A stretch of 46,097 nucleotides of DNA from Lachnospiraceae bacterium (GTDB lineage Bacteria > Bacillota > Clostridia > Lachnospirales > Lachnospiraceae): contig JAFUFI010000034.1 of assembly GCA_017469945.1 (NCBI GenBank), positions 1 through 46,097 of the forward strand, in the 5' to 3' direction. Made by a program: the position numbers and the translations under genes. Below, piece by piece: positions 7,281 to 15,427 of this stretch (position 1 is the first letter of the stretch; each line of letters opens with the position of its first letter). The notes under the pieces were generated by a model. It was not told the DNA's origin and did no database searches. It saw only the letters and a list, made by a program, of their open reading frames with translations.

Positions 7281-10164
7281 GGTGGCTCCTTTCAACAGAC
7301 TGCAGGAAGGCCTTTGCTACCTGCAAAAGTATTCTACGTTCAGATCCATCTGAATTAACAACATCAGCATCCTTGCTTTTGTTTGAAATCTTAATTGTTT
7401 CGGGTTTTTTTAAAGCGCCCGTTCCCGTAACAAGAGGTATATCGCCAATCTTTAAATCCTTTAAAGATTCCTCCGCCTTTAGGGTTTCACCAAATATATC
7501 GACCGCTGCCTTAAGTTTCTTAAGACCCTTTTCGCCGGATAAAGACACATATCCTTCGAGATTTCCGGAAGAGAGCTCAAGAAAGCTTACAACTTCCTCT
7601 TCGTCCATCACTGTAGAAATCCTGAGGCTGTTTTCCTCTCCGGAGGATCTGAAGCTTAATCTGACTTTTAAAATATCCTCTCCGACCTCAAGAGGGATAA
7701 TATAATCCCTGTCGGGAACATCTCTCGATATGCCGGACGCCGGTACAAGCAGACTCAGCTGTTTTGAAACAAGATTCAGCGCCCTGACATCCAGATACGT
7801 ATCTGCTTCCAAAACCGCGGCCTTGCTTTCCTCGGAAAGATCCTCTCCGGCTTTTTCGTACTCGCTGTCAAAATCCTCTGAGGGGAGACTATCCAAGAGT
7901 CTTTTTGCTGTCTCTTTTATTTTTCCGGAAGGTCCTGGGCGCTTAGAAAGACGGCTGTACAGATTTTCGTCACCTCCAAGCAGGCTTTCTATCGCGAGAA
8001 GATTCTCGGCACTTACTTCGCTTCCGGACTCTCTTAGTATCTGAGCGCTTTCGTTTCTTGCCTTGGCTGCCTTTCGGAGCTCTTCGGATTCTTCAAGGTA
8101 TCTTTCCGACTCGTACGCTGTAGCTATCTGATCCGTAATACTTTTAGCCGCATTCACAATCTCGCTTCTTCCGAAGGTCTCGTCAACCTTTACATCTATT
8201 CCGCGAAGTCTCTTTGTTCTGACAGCCGCGAGCAGATTGTTAAAACTAAGCTCTGCACTCTCGCTTAAAACGGTTCCGATAGCTGCACCCTCGGATTTTT
8301 CCACCTGGTGGATCAATCTATAAATGCCGATATAGGATTCCCTCTCTTCCGGAGTGATATCATCCTGTCTCTCAAGCCCGTAGAGGAATTCACTGTAGGA
8401 CTTTTGCTGCGCTTCGTATCCGCCTTGATTCTTGTTCTCAAAATATGAATCAAGCTCGGCAAAACTTGTTTCAAGAGGATTGACGCCGTCTCTTATCATT
8501 TCAAGTACTGACGCAGGCGTCATTTTGTCTATAACTCCTCTGACAAGGGTATCCGCTGCAGTAATCTTAGAAACATTTATTTGGCTTATCTCCATGCTGT
8601 TATAGCCGAGAATACGGATTGCACGAAGGTTTTCCTCCGTGGTTTCAATACCGATCTCTTTTGCGAGACTTTCGATTCTTCCAAAGGCCTTTTTAATACT
8701 GTCTCCAAGGTCGCTCCTCGGTGCAGTCATAAGAGCTTCATAGCTCTCGCCCGCTTTTTCGTATGTATCCCTAAGAGTTCTTCCTTCTGCTCTGAATTCC
8801 GATACGCTGATATTTTCGGCATCCCTTGCGGTGAACATACCAAGAGCCGCTGCCGGCGATGACTTCATCTCGGCTACTGCCTGCCCTGTCTCATTCATCA
8901 GGCGGAAGTTTTTAACAGCTTCTTCGTATTTTCCCTCCTTTGAAGGGAAGTACTTAAGTGCCAACTCCTTTTCGGCCTCTTTCAGTTTTTCCACAAACTC
9001 TTCGATAGGGGCTGTGTCTATGAAATAATCGCTTTCAAGAAGCTTTAAATTCACTTCCGCTGTCATTGAAAGCCTTACTTCTTCAAGGAGTCTGCGTGAG
9101 CTTATATTTGACACTGCTCTCTCGCTAAAATAGTATTCCTCGAGTCTTACAGCCTTTTGTGCTATAGTCTCGTAATCCCCTTCGGAAATAATTTCGGCAT
9201 CCATAGGTCTTATGCCGCCTTCTATTGCCGAAATAGCTGTGTTTGTCAAAACCTCGTCCGAAAGCGGGAACTGCATGCCTTCAAGGCGAACCGCTTTTTC
9301 AAGGCTCTCTTTAGTTACGGGAAGATCGCTTTCAATCAGCCACCGGGCCTTTGAAACAGCTTCATTCTCCCGCTGTTTTAATACTTCCGAAGAATCTATT
9401 ATCCCCTTTATCTGTCCAAGCATCCCTGCATTTTGGGGATCAGAGAGATTAATTCCGCCGTCTGCTGCGAAAGCGCTTCCGTAACTGCTTTCTCTTCCCC
9501 CTCTTTCAGAAGCAGTTGCACTGTTTTTTGCCAGATACAATCCCCAAACAGATAAATCAAGCTCGTTTGCGATAAGATATCCCAGTTCTTTGTCGGAAAG
9601 CTCGCTCAAAGATTTTGCCAGCCTGTTCATTTCCGACACCTGCGTCACGTTGTCGTCAGACAAGGGGATATCCGCCTTTTCAAAAGCGTTTGCAAGACTT
9701 CTTGCAAGCGTCTCACTTCCCAGTACTTCCGCTAATTTCTCACTATCCAAAGAATCATTGTATCCGACTGTTACCTCACCTGATTTTGCTACTTCAGCCT
9801 TGATCCTGTCAATAATTGTGACAGTCTCGTCAGGATCAAGTTTATAGCAGTCAAAGCCCTCCTTGCAGGCTTTGGCGTAATCCTCGGCGGACATCATATT
9901 TGAGAGTACGATACGGTAGTTTTTATCGGAGACAGCATCAATACTTCCGGCCTCATCCCTAAGGTCGGTCAGGGTTTTTCCGCCTTTGTTATTCTCGCTC
10001 TTTCCGAGAAAGAAATCATTATTTTGCAAGGGCTGCATACTTCCAAGATCAAGCCTCACCCCGCCTTTAACGTTCTCCCTTTTTTCGGGCTCCTTAAGCA
10101 ATATCTGTCCCTGCTCGGACTTTATATTATTGTTAATTTCGTGATTGTTAAAACTGATTTTCAT
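7270..10164 (-). CDS. large DUF6240-like flagellar-locus protein
   Basis: This 964-residue, highly acidic, mostly helical protein has no signal peptide or membrane segment. From memory it matches the DUF6240-type proteins found beside flagellin genes in Lachnospiraceae. That family name is a recollection and was not searched. The C-terminal 200 residues change character to beta-rich sequence (DYIIPLEVGEDILKVRLSF, then SLRISTVMDEEEVVSFLEL, then a helix). This pattern is loosely like the FliK hook-length-control C-terminal domain. The N-terminal part has repeated helical units of the type ITAEDLKAI seen in linker or secretion-control proteins. The start is ATG 10164 with only a weak GGGG upstream. 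Its stop overlaps the flagellin start. A role in export or filament regulation is inferred from the context only. Confidence 0.6.
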   Translation of the reverse strand: MKISFNNHEINNNIKSEQGQILLKEPEKRENVKGGVRLDLGSMQPLQNNDFFLGKSENNKGGKTLTDLRDEAGSIDAVSDKNYRIVLSNMMSAEDYAKACKEGFDCYKLDPDETVTIIDRIKAEVAKSGEVTVGYNDSLDSEKLAEVLGSETLARSLANAFEKADIPLSDDNVTQVSEMNRLAKSLSELSDKELGYLIANELDLSVWGLYLAKNSATASERGGRESSYGSAFAADGGINLSDPQNAGMLGQIKGIIDSSEVLKQRENEAVSKARWLIESDLPVTKESLEKAVRLEGMQFPLSDEVLTNTAISAIEGGIRPMDAEIISEGDYETIAQKAVRLEEYYFSERAVSNISSRRLLEEVRLSMTAEVNLKLLESDYFIDTAPIEEFVEKLKEAEKELALKYFPSKEGKYEEAVKNFRLMNETGQAVAEMKSSPAAALGMFTARDAENISVSEFRAEGRTLRDTYEKAGESYEALMTAPRSDLGDSIKKAFGRIESLAKEIGIETTEENLRAIRILGYNSMEISQINVSKITAADTLVRGVIDKMTPASVLEMIRDGVNPLETSFAELDSYFENKNQGGYEAQQKSYSEFLYGLERQDDITPEERESYIGIYRLIHQVEKSEGAAIGTVLSESAELSFNNLLAAVRTKRLRGIDVKVDETFGRSEIVNAAKSITDQIATAYESERYLEESEELRKAAKARNESAQILRESGSEVSAENLLAIESLLGGDENLYSRLSKRPGPSGKIKETAKRLLDSLPSEDFDSEYEKAGEDLSEESKAAVLEADTYLDVRALNLVSKQLSLLVPASGISRDVPDRDYIIPLEVGEDILKVRLSFRSSGEENSLRISTVMDEEEVVSFLELSSGNLEGYVSLSGEKGLKKLKAAVDIFGETLKAEESLKDLKIGDIPLVTGTGALKKPETIKISNKSKDADVVNSDGSERRILLQVAKAFLQSVERSHHEN

Positions 10165-10194
10165 ATAGTACCCATTCCCCGATAGATTAACATA

Positions 10195-10230
10195 TTAAAA
10201 AAGATGAGCCCTGACGCTCATCTTTTATTT
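10195..10230 (-). terminator. intrinsic terminator after the DUF6020 gene
   Basis: Arms AAAAGATGAGC (10199-10209) and GCTCATCTTTT (10216-10226) pair perfectly around a 6-nt loop. In the minus direction the hairpin ends in TTTTTT. It would stop transcription from the gene ending at 10261 before the flagellar cluster. Confidence 0.8.
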
Positions 10231-10260
10231 CGGTCCGTTTTTTACTTTTCTTAAGCCCGA

Positions 10261-11952
10261 TCATTTTTCCGATTTTTTCCGAAAGACAAAAGCCGCTATA
10301 AACGGAAGGAATATCCAAACCGGGTAGATATATCTGAGCTGTACCGTCGGTCCCAAAAGCAGCGTTGCAATATACATTATTGCAAACAGGATCGGGATTA
10401 TCAGATCGTATCTTTTGTTGTACCAGCAGACAGCAGCCATATACACGAAAACCCAGACCACGTGACCGGATATAAATATAAGGCCTATTACCGGAATCCT
10501 CTGCAGTATATTATCCGAGTTGATCTTTTCAAGGAAAGTATAAAGGGGCGGTATGATTGAATCATGATAAAATCCGCATTCGTACATGTAACCGGCCCAT
10601 TCCGTCTGAACATACCCGTGTCCCGGATTATCCTTACCGTATACCCAAAGGCACGTTCTGTCAGCCGCGTAGAGGTATCCCGCGTTCTGAGCCAAAAACG
10701 CATTGATGTATTCGTCGGGATAGTCCTTTAAAAGCCGGAAGTATGTGGACAAAGTTTCCTTTGGATAATTTACCGCAAACCATGTGTTTACATGTCTCTT
10801 AACAGGATCCGATATTAGGGGATCGTATTCTCTCCAAGCCTCATCAAGGATAAAGTTGTCGATCACTTCCATATCCCTTGGCTTCATATCCTGTACATTA
10901 AATACCGTACATCTGGCAAGTTGCTGAACAGGTATGCTAAGCATTTCCCTTTGATCTTTTTGAGTTACGTTCCAAACCTTTCCCGCGAGAGCTACCAAAA
11001 GCATGGATATAACAAGTCCCGTAAACGTTGTCAAAACCAATCTGAGATAGAATGTATGATCCAGTTTCTTTTTTAGAAGCTTAACCAAGAATACAGCAAG
11101 GATCACAAAAAGTACCGCCATTACGGCATATCTCGCATTATTTCTAAAAGCTATCGACACAATCAGATATAATATATAGAAGATATCCTCTTTTTCGGGC
11201 TTAAGTTCATTTCTCTTTTTATAGACAAAATAAACCATCAGCATCATAGCCGGAAAATAGGTTGCCGCAAAAAGAGCTGCCTTTGTAACCGAGAGTCCCA
11301 TAAACACATTATATGGAAACAATGCACCGAAAGCAGTCAAAATCCAGTGCCAGACTTTTCCGCATCTCATCTTTCCCGCCAGATGGATACAATAAGCGAA
11401 AGCCCCGGAAAGACATAAAAGCTGAAACACAACGAAAAATGCCATTCCACTGTTGATATTCCCTATACTGTCTCCGAACTTCAAAAACAGTTCCAGGAGT
11501 TTTGTGTGAAGAACCGGATGGTGGTCGTTATAGGCGCCGTTAAAAATCTGTTCTACCTGAATATAAGCGTCGTAGGCGCAGATTCCGGGAAAGTACGCAA
11601 GGAAAGCCGGCACATACGAAACAAGTATGATCAGCCAGGAAAGGGAAGCGTTTGGCATGGGCTCTGAGCTTTTATCTCCAAGAGTTCTGTATCCTTCCAC
11701 AAGCCATCCGTCCTCATACTTTGCAAATACAGCCTCCTGCTTTTTCTCGTTTCTGAAATGAAGGGCATATCCCATAAATATACCAAGTAAAAATCCCGGT
11801 ATCAGACTGCCAAATAGTACAATAAGGCAGGTTAAAAGATTCCAATCAAGCCTCGGATTCTTCGAAAGCATAAATCCCGAGATCTGAAAAGCAAAAAATA
11901 TTGAGTTTATGATTGAAAAGAGGACACAGCCCCTGTTTTTAAGAAGCTTCAT
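10261..11952 (-). CDS. DUF6020-like polytopic membrane protein, possible GT-C glycosyltransferase
   Basis: This 563-residue protein has about a dozen hydrophobic segments. A conserved-looking loop after the second or third segment, YFPGICAYDAYIQVEQI followed by YNDHHPVLHT, resembles the acidic catalytic loop region of GT-C glycosyltransferases. I associate the whole protein with the DUF6020 family. Near residue 270 the motif RNNARYA resembles the arginine/asparagine motif of that class. The substrate would be a lipid-linked sugar, with the reaction on the outer face of the membrane (inference from class). The start is ATG 11952 after AAGGTAAGG. It is transcribed divergently from the next membrane protein, with only 38 bp between the start codons. 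Confidence 0.65.
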   Translation of the reverse strand: MKLLKNRGCVLFSIINSIFFAFQISGFMLSKNPRLDWNLLTCLIVLFGSLIPGFLLGIFMGYALHFRNEKKQEAVFAKYEDGWLVEGYRTLGDKSSEPMPNASLSWLIILVSYVPAFLAYFPGICAYDAYIQVEQIFNGAYNDHHPVLHTKLLELFLKFGDSIGNINSGMAFFVVFQLLCLSGAFAYCIHLAGKMRCGKVWHWILTAFGALFPYNVFMGLSVTKAALFAATYFPAMMLMVYFVYKKRNELKPEKEDIFYILYLIVSIAFRNNARYAVMAVLFVILAVFLVKLLKKKLDHTFYLRLVLTTFTGLVISMLLVALAGKVWNVTQKDQREMLSIPVQQLARCTVFNVQDMKPRDMEVIDNFILDEAWREYDPLISDPVKRHVNTWFAVNYPKETLSTYFRLLKDYPDEYINAFLAQNAGYLYAADRTCLWVYGKDNPGHGYVQTEWAGYMYECGFYHDSIIPPLYTFLEKINSDNILQRIPVIGLIFISGHVVWVFVYMAAVCWYNKRYDLIIPILFAIMYIATLLLGPTVQLRYIYPVWIFLPFIAAFVFRKKSEK

Positions 11953-11981
11953 TTACTACCTTACCTTAAATCTGTTATAAT
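11952..11981 (+). promoter_or_regulatory. promoter for a probably leaderless transcript
   Basis: A perfect TATAAT lies at 11976-11981, with TTTACT (11952-11957, 4/6 to TTGACA) at 18-bp spacing. The ATG of the next gene is only 9 nt after the -10 box and has no ribosome binding site before it, so the mRNA would have a leader of at most a few bases. Confidence 0.45.
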
Positions 11982-11990
11982 AACTGTGCT

Positions 11991-13589
11991 ATGAATACCT
12001 TAAATCCAAACACAAAAAGTTCATCTGTTCCCGGCTTCTACCGTTTTGCGGATACATTCGGAAGATGGTTTTTCCTCCTTTTTTCCGCCATCCTTACGGT
12101 TACAGCCTGTTTTTCAACTGCTTTTATTACGGACATTTCCTCACAGATCGTTTTGTTTAAAACGGATCTTCCCTGGCCCAATGTCTTTATTGTTGCCCTT
12201 TTGGTTTTCCTTTTTTATCTCTTCGGAAAGCTTTTCGGGAAAGACAGCGCCCTTAGGGACAGATTGTTTCTTTTTCTTTCCCTTATCGTAATATTCGTAC
12301 TCGGCTCTTTGTTGGCCGTCTTTGGAAGAAGCGTTCCCGCCGCTGACGGAATGACGGTTTATTATATGGCCGAGATGGCATCCACAGGAGATCTTAGCTT
12401 TATTACCGGATCGGATTCTTACCTTTCCTTCTATCCCCACCAGATCGGCTTCGTAACTTTCCTCGCCCTTCCGATTAAACTCTGGAATATGCTTGGAACA
12501 AGTCTCGATGCCTTCCATATGCTCAAGATAATCAACTGCTTTATGGCCTGCGGCGCCGTTCTTTTCCAGTACTTTACCTTAAAGAGAATCTGTCCGGATA
12601 GGTTAAATAAAAGCTATGTTTGCAATACTTATCTTTTACTTGTTGTCTTAAATGTTCCTTTTATAATGTACACTTCCTTTGTGTACGGAGAAATGCCTTC
12701 AGTCTTTGCGCTTTCCGCGGCGATCTATTTTCTCTCGCTTTTTATCGGCAAAGTAAGTGGTGGCGCGCTTATTAAGAAACAGATACCTTCGGCTATCGGA
12801 GTTATTCTCTTTTCAACGCTTGCCGTATTCTTCAGAAAAAACTGCCTTGTTTTTGTAATAGCTCTCTCCATAGTTCTTGTAGCAGAGCTTATAAAAACCA
12901 AAAAGCCGATCATCGTTTTAGTTCTTGTTCTAACTGTTGTCTGCTCCCTTGAAATTCTTCCGCTTACCATAAAAGTCTACGAAGGGATTTCCGGCGGAAA
13001 GCTCTTCTCCGGCGTAACTCCCACATCCTACTTCGCTATGGGTATGCAGGAAGCCGAAAGAGGATGCGGCTACTACAACGGCTTCAATTACATTACTTAC
13101 GAAGAGAGCGGTTTTAACACGGACCTTGCCAATAAGATCAGCCGTGACGCAATCTTAGAAAGACTTGAGTATTTCAAAGAACATCCTGATTACACTATCA
13201 GATTCTACCTGAAAAAATACCTGTCACAGTGGTCCGACGGAACATATTCCGTAAGACAATCCACATGGGCTGAATCCGGAGGACGTATCGATCCGATTCA
13301 AAAAATCTATACGGGAACCTACGGGAAGTACCTCGTTAACTATTGCGACGCATACCAGCTTCTCATTTACCTTGGCACATTTCTTTTCTTCCTTCGCTCC
13401 GTAATATCAAGGAAAAAAGAAAAAGAGCCATACAGCTTTTCAGTGCTCCTCGGAATCATATTCATCTTCGGATGCTTTTTATTCCATATGGCTTGGGAAG
13501 CAAATTCCCGCTATATCTTCCCCTGCAGCGTATTCTTCCTTCCCTACGCGGCGATGGGGCTTTGCAATTACAAAACCTCATATAAGTAA
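11991..13589 (+). CDS. polytopic membrane protein, probable GT-C family glycosyltransferase
   Basis: This 532-residue protein has about 11 hydrophobic segments and a C-terminal extracytoplasmic stretch. The region VPAADGMTVYYMAEMA near residue 115, followed by SFYPHQIGFVTFLAL, resembles the first extracellular loop of GT39/PIG-V-like enzymes, where an acidic residue is catalytic. FRKNCLVF near residue 280 matches the FRxN-type motif seen in similar clostridial proteins. I infer transfer of a sugar from a polyprenyl carrier to a cell-envelope acceptor. The substrate is unknown. The ATG at 11991 has no ribosome binding site. Its 3' end overlaps the convergent neighbour by 22 bp. Confidence 0.65.
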   Translation: MNTLNPNTKSSSVPGFYRFADTFGRWFFLLFSAILTVTACFSTAFITDISSQIVLFKTDLPWPNVFIVALLVFLFYLFGKLFGKDSALRDRLFLFLSLIVIFVLGSLLAVFGRSVPAADGMTVYYMAEMASTGDLSFITGSDSYLSFYPHQIGFVTFLALPIKLWNMLGTSLDAFHMLKIINCFMACGAVLFQYFTLKRICPDRLNKSYVCNTYLLLVVLNVPFIMYTSFVYGEMPSVFALSAAIYFLSLFIGKVSGGALIKKQIPSAIGVILFSTLAVFFRKNCLVFVIALSIVLVAELIKTKKPIIVLVLVLTVVCSLEILPLTIKVYEGISGGKLFSGVTPTSYFAMGMQEAERGCGYYNGFNYITYEESGFNTDLANKISRDAILERLEYFKEHPDYTIRFYLKKYLSQWSDGTYSVRQSTWAESGGRIDPIQKIYTGTYGKYLVNYCDAYQLLIYLGTFLFFLRSVISRKKEKEPYSFSVLLGIIFIFGCFLFHMAWEANSRYIFPCSVFFLPYAAMGLCNYKTSYK

Positions 13590-15385
13590 ATAAAGTAAGT
13601 GTAATCATATGAATCAAAGGTTTTACACAGCTTAAATCCTTTTGCTTCGGCCTCTGCGATCTCTCCTGCCGATAGAATAAACCGGCAGCCAAGATCCTTA
13701 AGGGCCGAAGTATTTAATTCCAGATTGTCGTAATGGGCGTGCTCGTATTTTGTCATAAGGCGTATTCCGTAGTATTCCGATGAAAGCAGATAGCATCTGT
13801 TCCCCCAGTTATCGAAGTATACCCTATTGTAGTCATTTTTCTCCAGCTCTTTTGCAATTACATTTCTGAATCTGTGTTTATACGAGAGCTCGTAGTTGTT
13901 CGAGTATCCGTCAATTGTGTAAAAGCCGTTGTATAAAGCTACGGATGGCTCTATTCCCAGAGACCCAACCCTGTATGAGCTTTGCTCAAGACCATACTCG
14001 TCTTTTATGAAATCTGAAACCTCTTTAAATTCAGCCTCACAAAAGAAATCATCCCAGGTAAGCGCTGTGGACTGTTTTCTTACAAACTCCATGGCGTTTT
14101 CTTTAAACTGACTTTCTTTAAGAACATAGCCCGCCGTGGGAAGAAGCGTTACCAAAAATACGACCAGGCCTATCTTGTACTTAGGGAATCTCTCGGTCAG
14201 GATTGCCCCGAAGAGCGTAAGAATCGTATACCAGATAAAAGGGTACAGCCAATAAAATCTGTCTACCTGAAAAGCTTTTATAGCTCCCGTTTTTCCGTTT
14301 AAGAAGCGAACCATAGGCTCACTGCTCATAAATCCGGAGAACAGTGCAATGAGAAACGCCAATGTAACTCCTATCGTGAGTGCAACATAATACTTGTTAA
14401 CTTTTCTTGATGCTATAAATCCCACAATAGTCAGGAAGGCAAGTATAAATATAAAAAAGTGCAGACTCGGAACCGCGTCGGACCCCTTTACAAAAAGCTC
14501 GATAAACTTATCTATAAAATTCTCAGAGTTTAATATGACTTCGCTTTTATGGGAGAGAAAGCCTTTGTCCGGGTTTATTATCTGGGCAATAAGATTCTTG
14601 TTAAATACGAGGAATATTCCGCATAGAAGCGCGAACCCTCCCCAGATTCTAAATAGTCCGCTCATTCCTATCTTTGTCTTTTTGTTCGTTGCCGAAGCTA
14701 TTATCGCAGCAAGCATATATACCGCGCAAACAGCGTATCCGCAAAGTACTAAAGATGAAAATACGCAATATAGGGCAATGGATAAATATGAAGCAACAAA
14801 AACTGCTGTTCTTCTTCCGCTGCTTTTATACTCTTTACTTCCGAAATCTCCAAGATTGTAAAATGAAAGAGCGACGAGAGGTATTCCCGAAACGCTTATT
14901 CCGTATACGGTAAAGAAAGGCAAAAGAGAGAAAAGCACCGCGCTGCAAAGACTTATCAGCTTTTTCCCGCTAAGGCGTACGCTCCAAAAATACATTCCAA
15001 GGAAGCCGATAAGCGTAATAAATAACTGATTAATAAGATAAGCGTATAAAGGACTAAGAAGCTTAAAGAAAACCAGCGTACCGTAAGACGGCGGAGTAAG
15101 TGCCTGAGCGGGGATTCCTCCTAAGAATTCGGGGAAAACCGAAGTCCCTGTAAACAAATATCTGCTTCTGAGGATATATGCCACAAGCTCTCCGTCAAGC
15201 TGTTCATGCACATCAATTACGCAGTCTTTTCCCAGGATAAAGAAGGGAAGATTCGTCAGGATTACTATAAGAACCCCGACAACAGGAAAAATATAATCCG
15301 TAAAACAAGAAGGGTGACGAGAATTCTTCTCATCACCCGGATAACCATTGCTTAATCCGGTTTTTGCAAATCTGTCTTTCTCCAT
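13568..15385 (-). CDS. DUF6044-like polytopic membrane protein
   Basis: This 605-residue protein has about 12 hydrophobic segments and a C-terminal soluble domain of about 180 residues. The segments FQVDRFYWLYPFIWY, YRVGSLGIEPSVALYNGF, TIDGYSNNYELSYKHRF and YFDNWGNRCYLLSSE are characteristic of what I remember as the DUF6044 family. These proteins usually sit in surface-polysaccharide loci, and their function is unknown. The topology resembles YfhO/GT-C proteins. It is the third gene of a minus-strand run after glgB, 42 bp downstream of it, with a weak ribosome binding site. No terminator was found because the stop lies inside the convergent gene. Confidence 0.7.
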   Translation of the reverse strand: MEKDRFAKTGLSNGYPGDEKNSRHPSCFTDYIFPVVGVLIVILTNLPFFILGKDCVIDVHEQLDGELVAYILRSRYLFTGTSVFPEFLGGIPAQALTPPSYGTLVFFKLLSPLYAYLINQLFITLIGFLGMYFWSVRLSGKKLISLCSAVLFSLLPFFTVYGISVSGIPLVALSFYNLGDFGSKEYKSSGRRTAVFVASYLSIALYCVFSSLVLCGYAVCAVYMLAAIIASATNKKTKIGMSGLFRIWGGFALLCGIFLVFNKNLIAQIINPDKGFLSHKSEVILNSENFIDKFIELFVKGSDAVPSLHFFIFILAFLTIVGFIASRKVNKYYVALTIGVTLAFLIALFSGFMSSEPMVRFLNGKTGAIKAFQVDRFYWLYPFIWYTILTLFGAILTERFPKYKIGLVVFLVTLLPTAGYVLKESQFKENAMEFVRKQSTALTWDDFFCEAEFKEVSDFIKDEYGLEQSSYRVGSLGIEPSVALYNGFYTIDGYSNNYELSYKHRFRNVIAKELEKNDYNRVYFDNWGNRCYLLSSEYYGIRLMTKYEHAHYDNLELNTSALKDLGCRFILSAGEIAEAEAKGFKLCKTFDSYDYTYFIYLYEVL

Positions 15386-15427
15386 AATTTACCGATCAAG
15401 CTTTAAAGCTAAAACAAGATCCCCCTT

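Noticed and set aside
10228..10260. TAAG-N15-ACCGAAAT on the minus strand as a sigma-28 promoter for the DUF6240-like gene
   Set aside because: Only 5 of 8 positions of the -10 box match, and a strong terminator hairpin would follow immediately in the leader.
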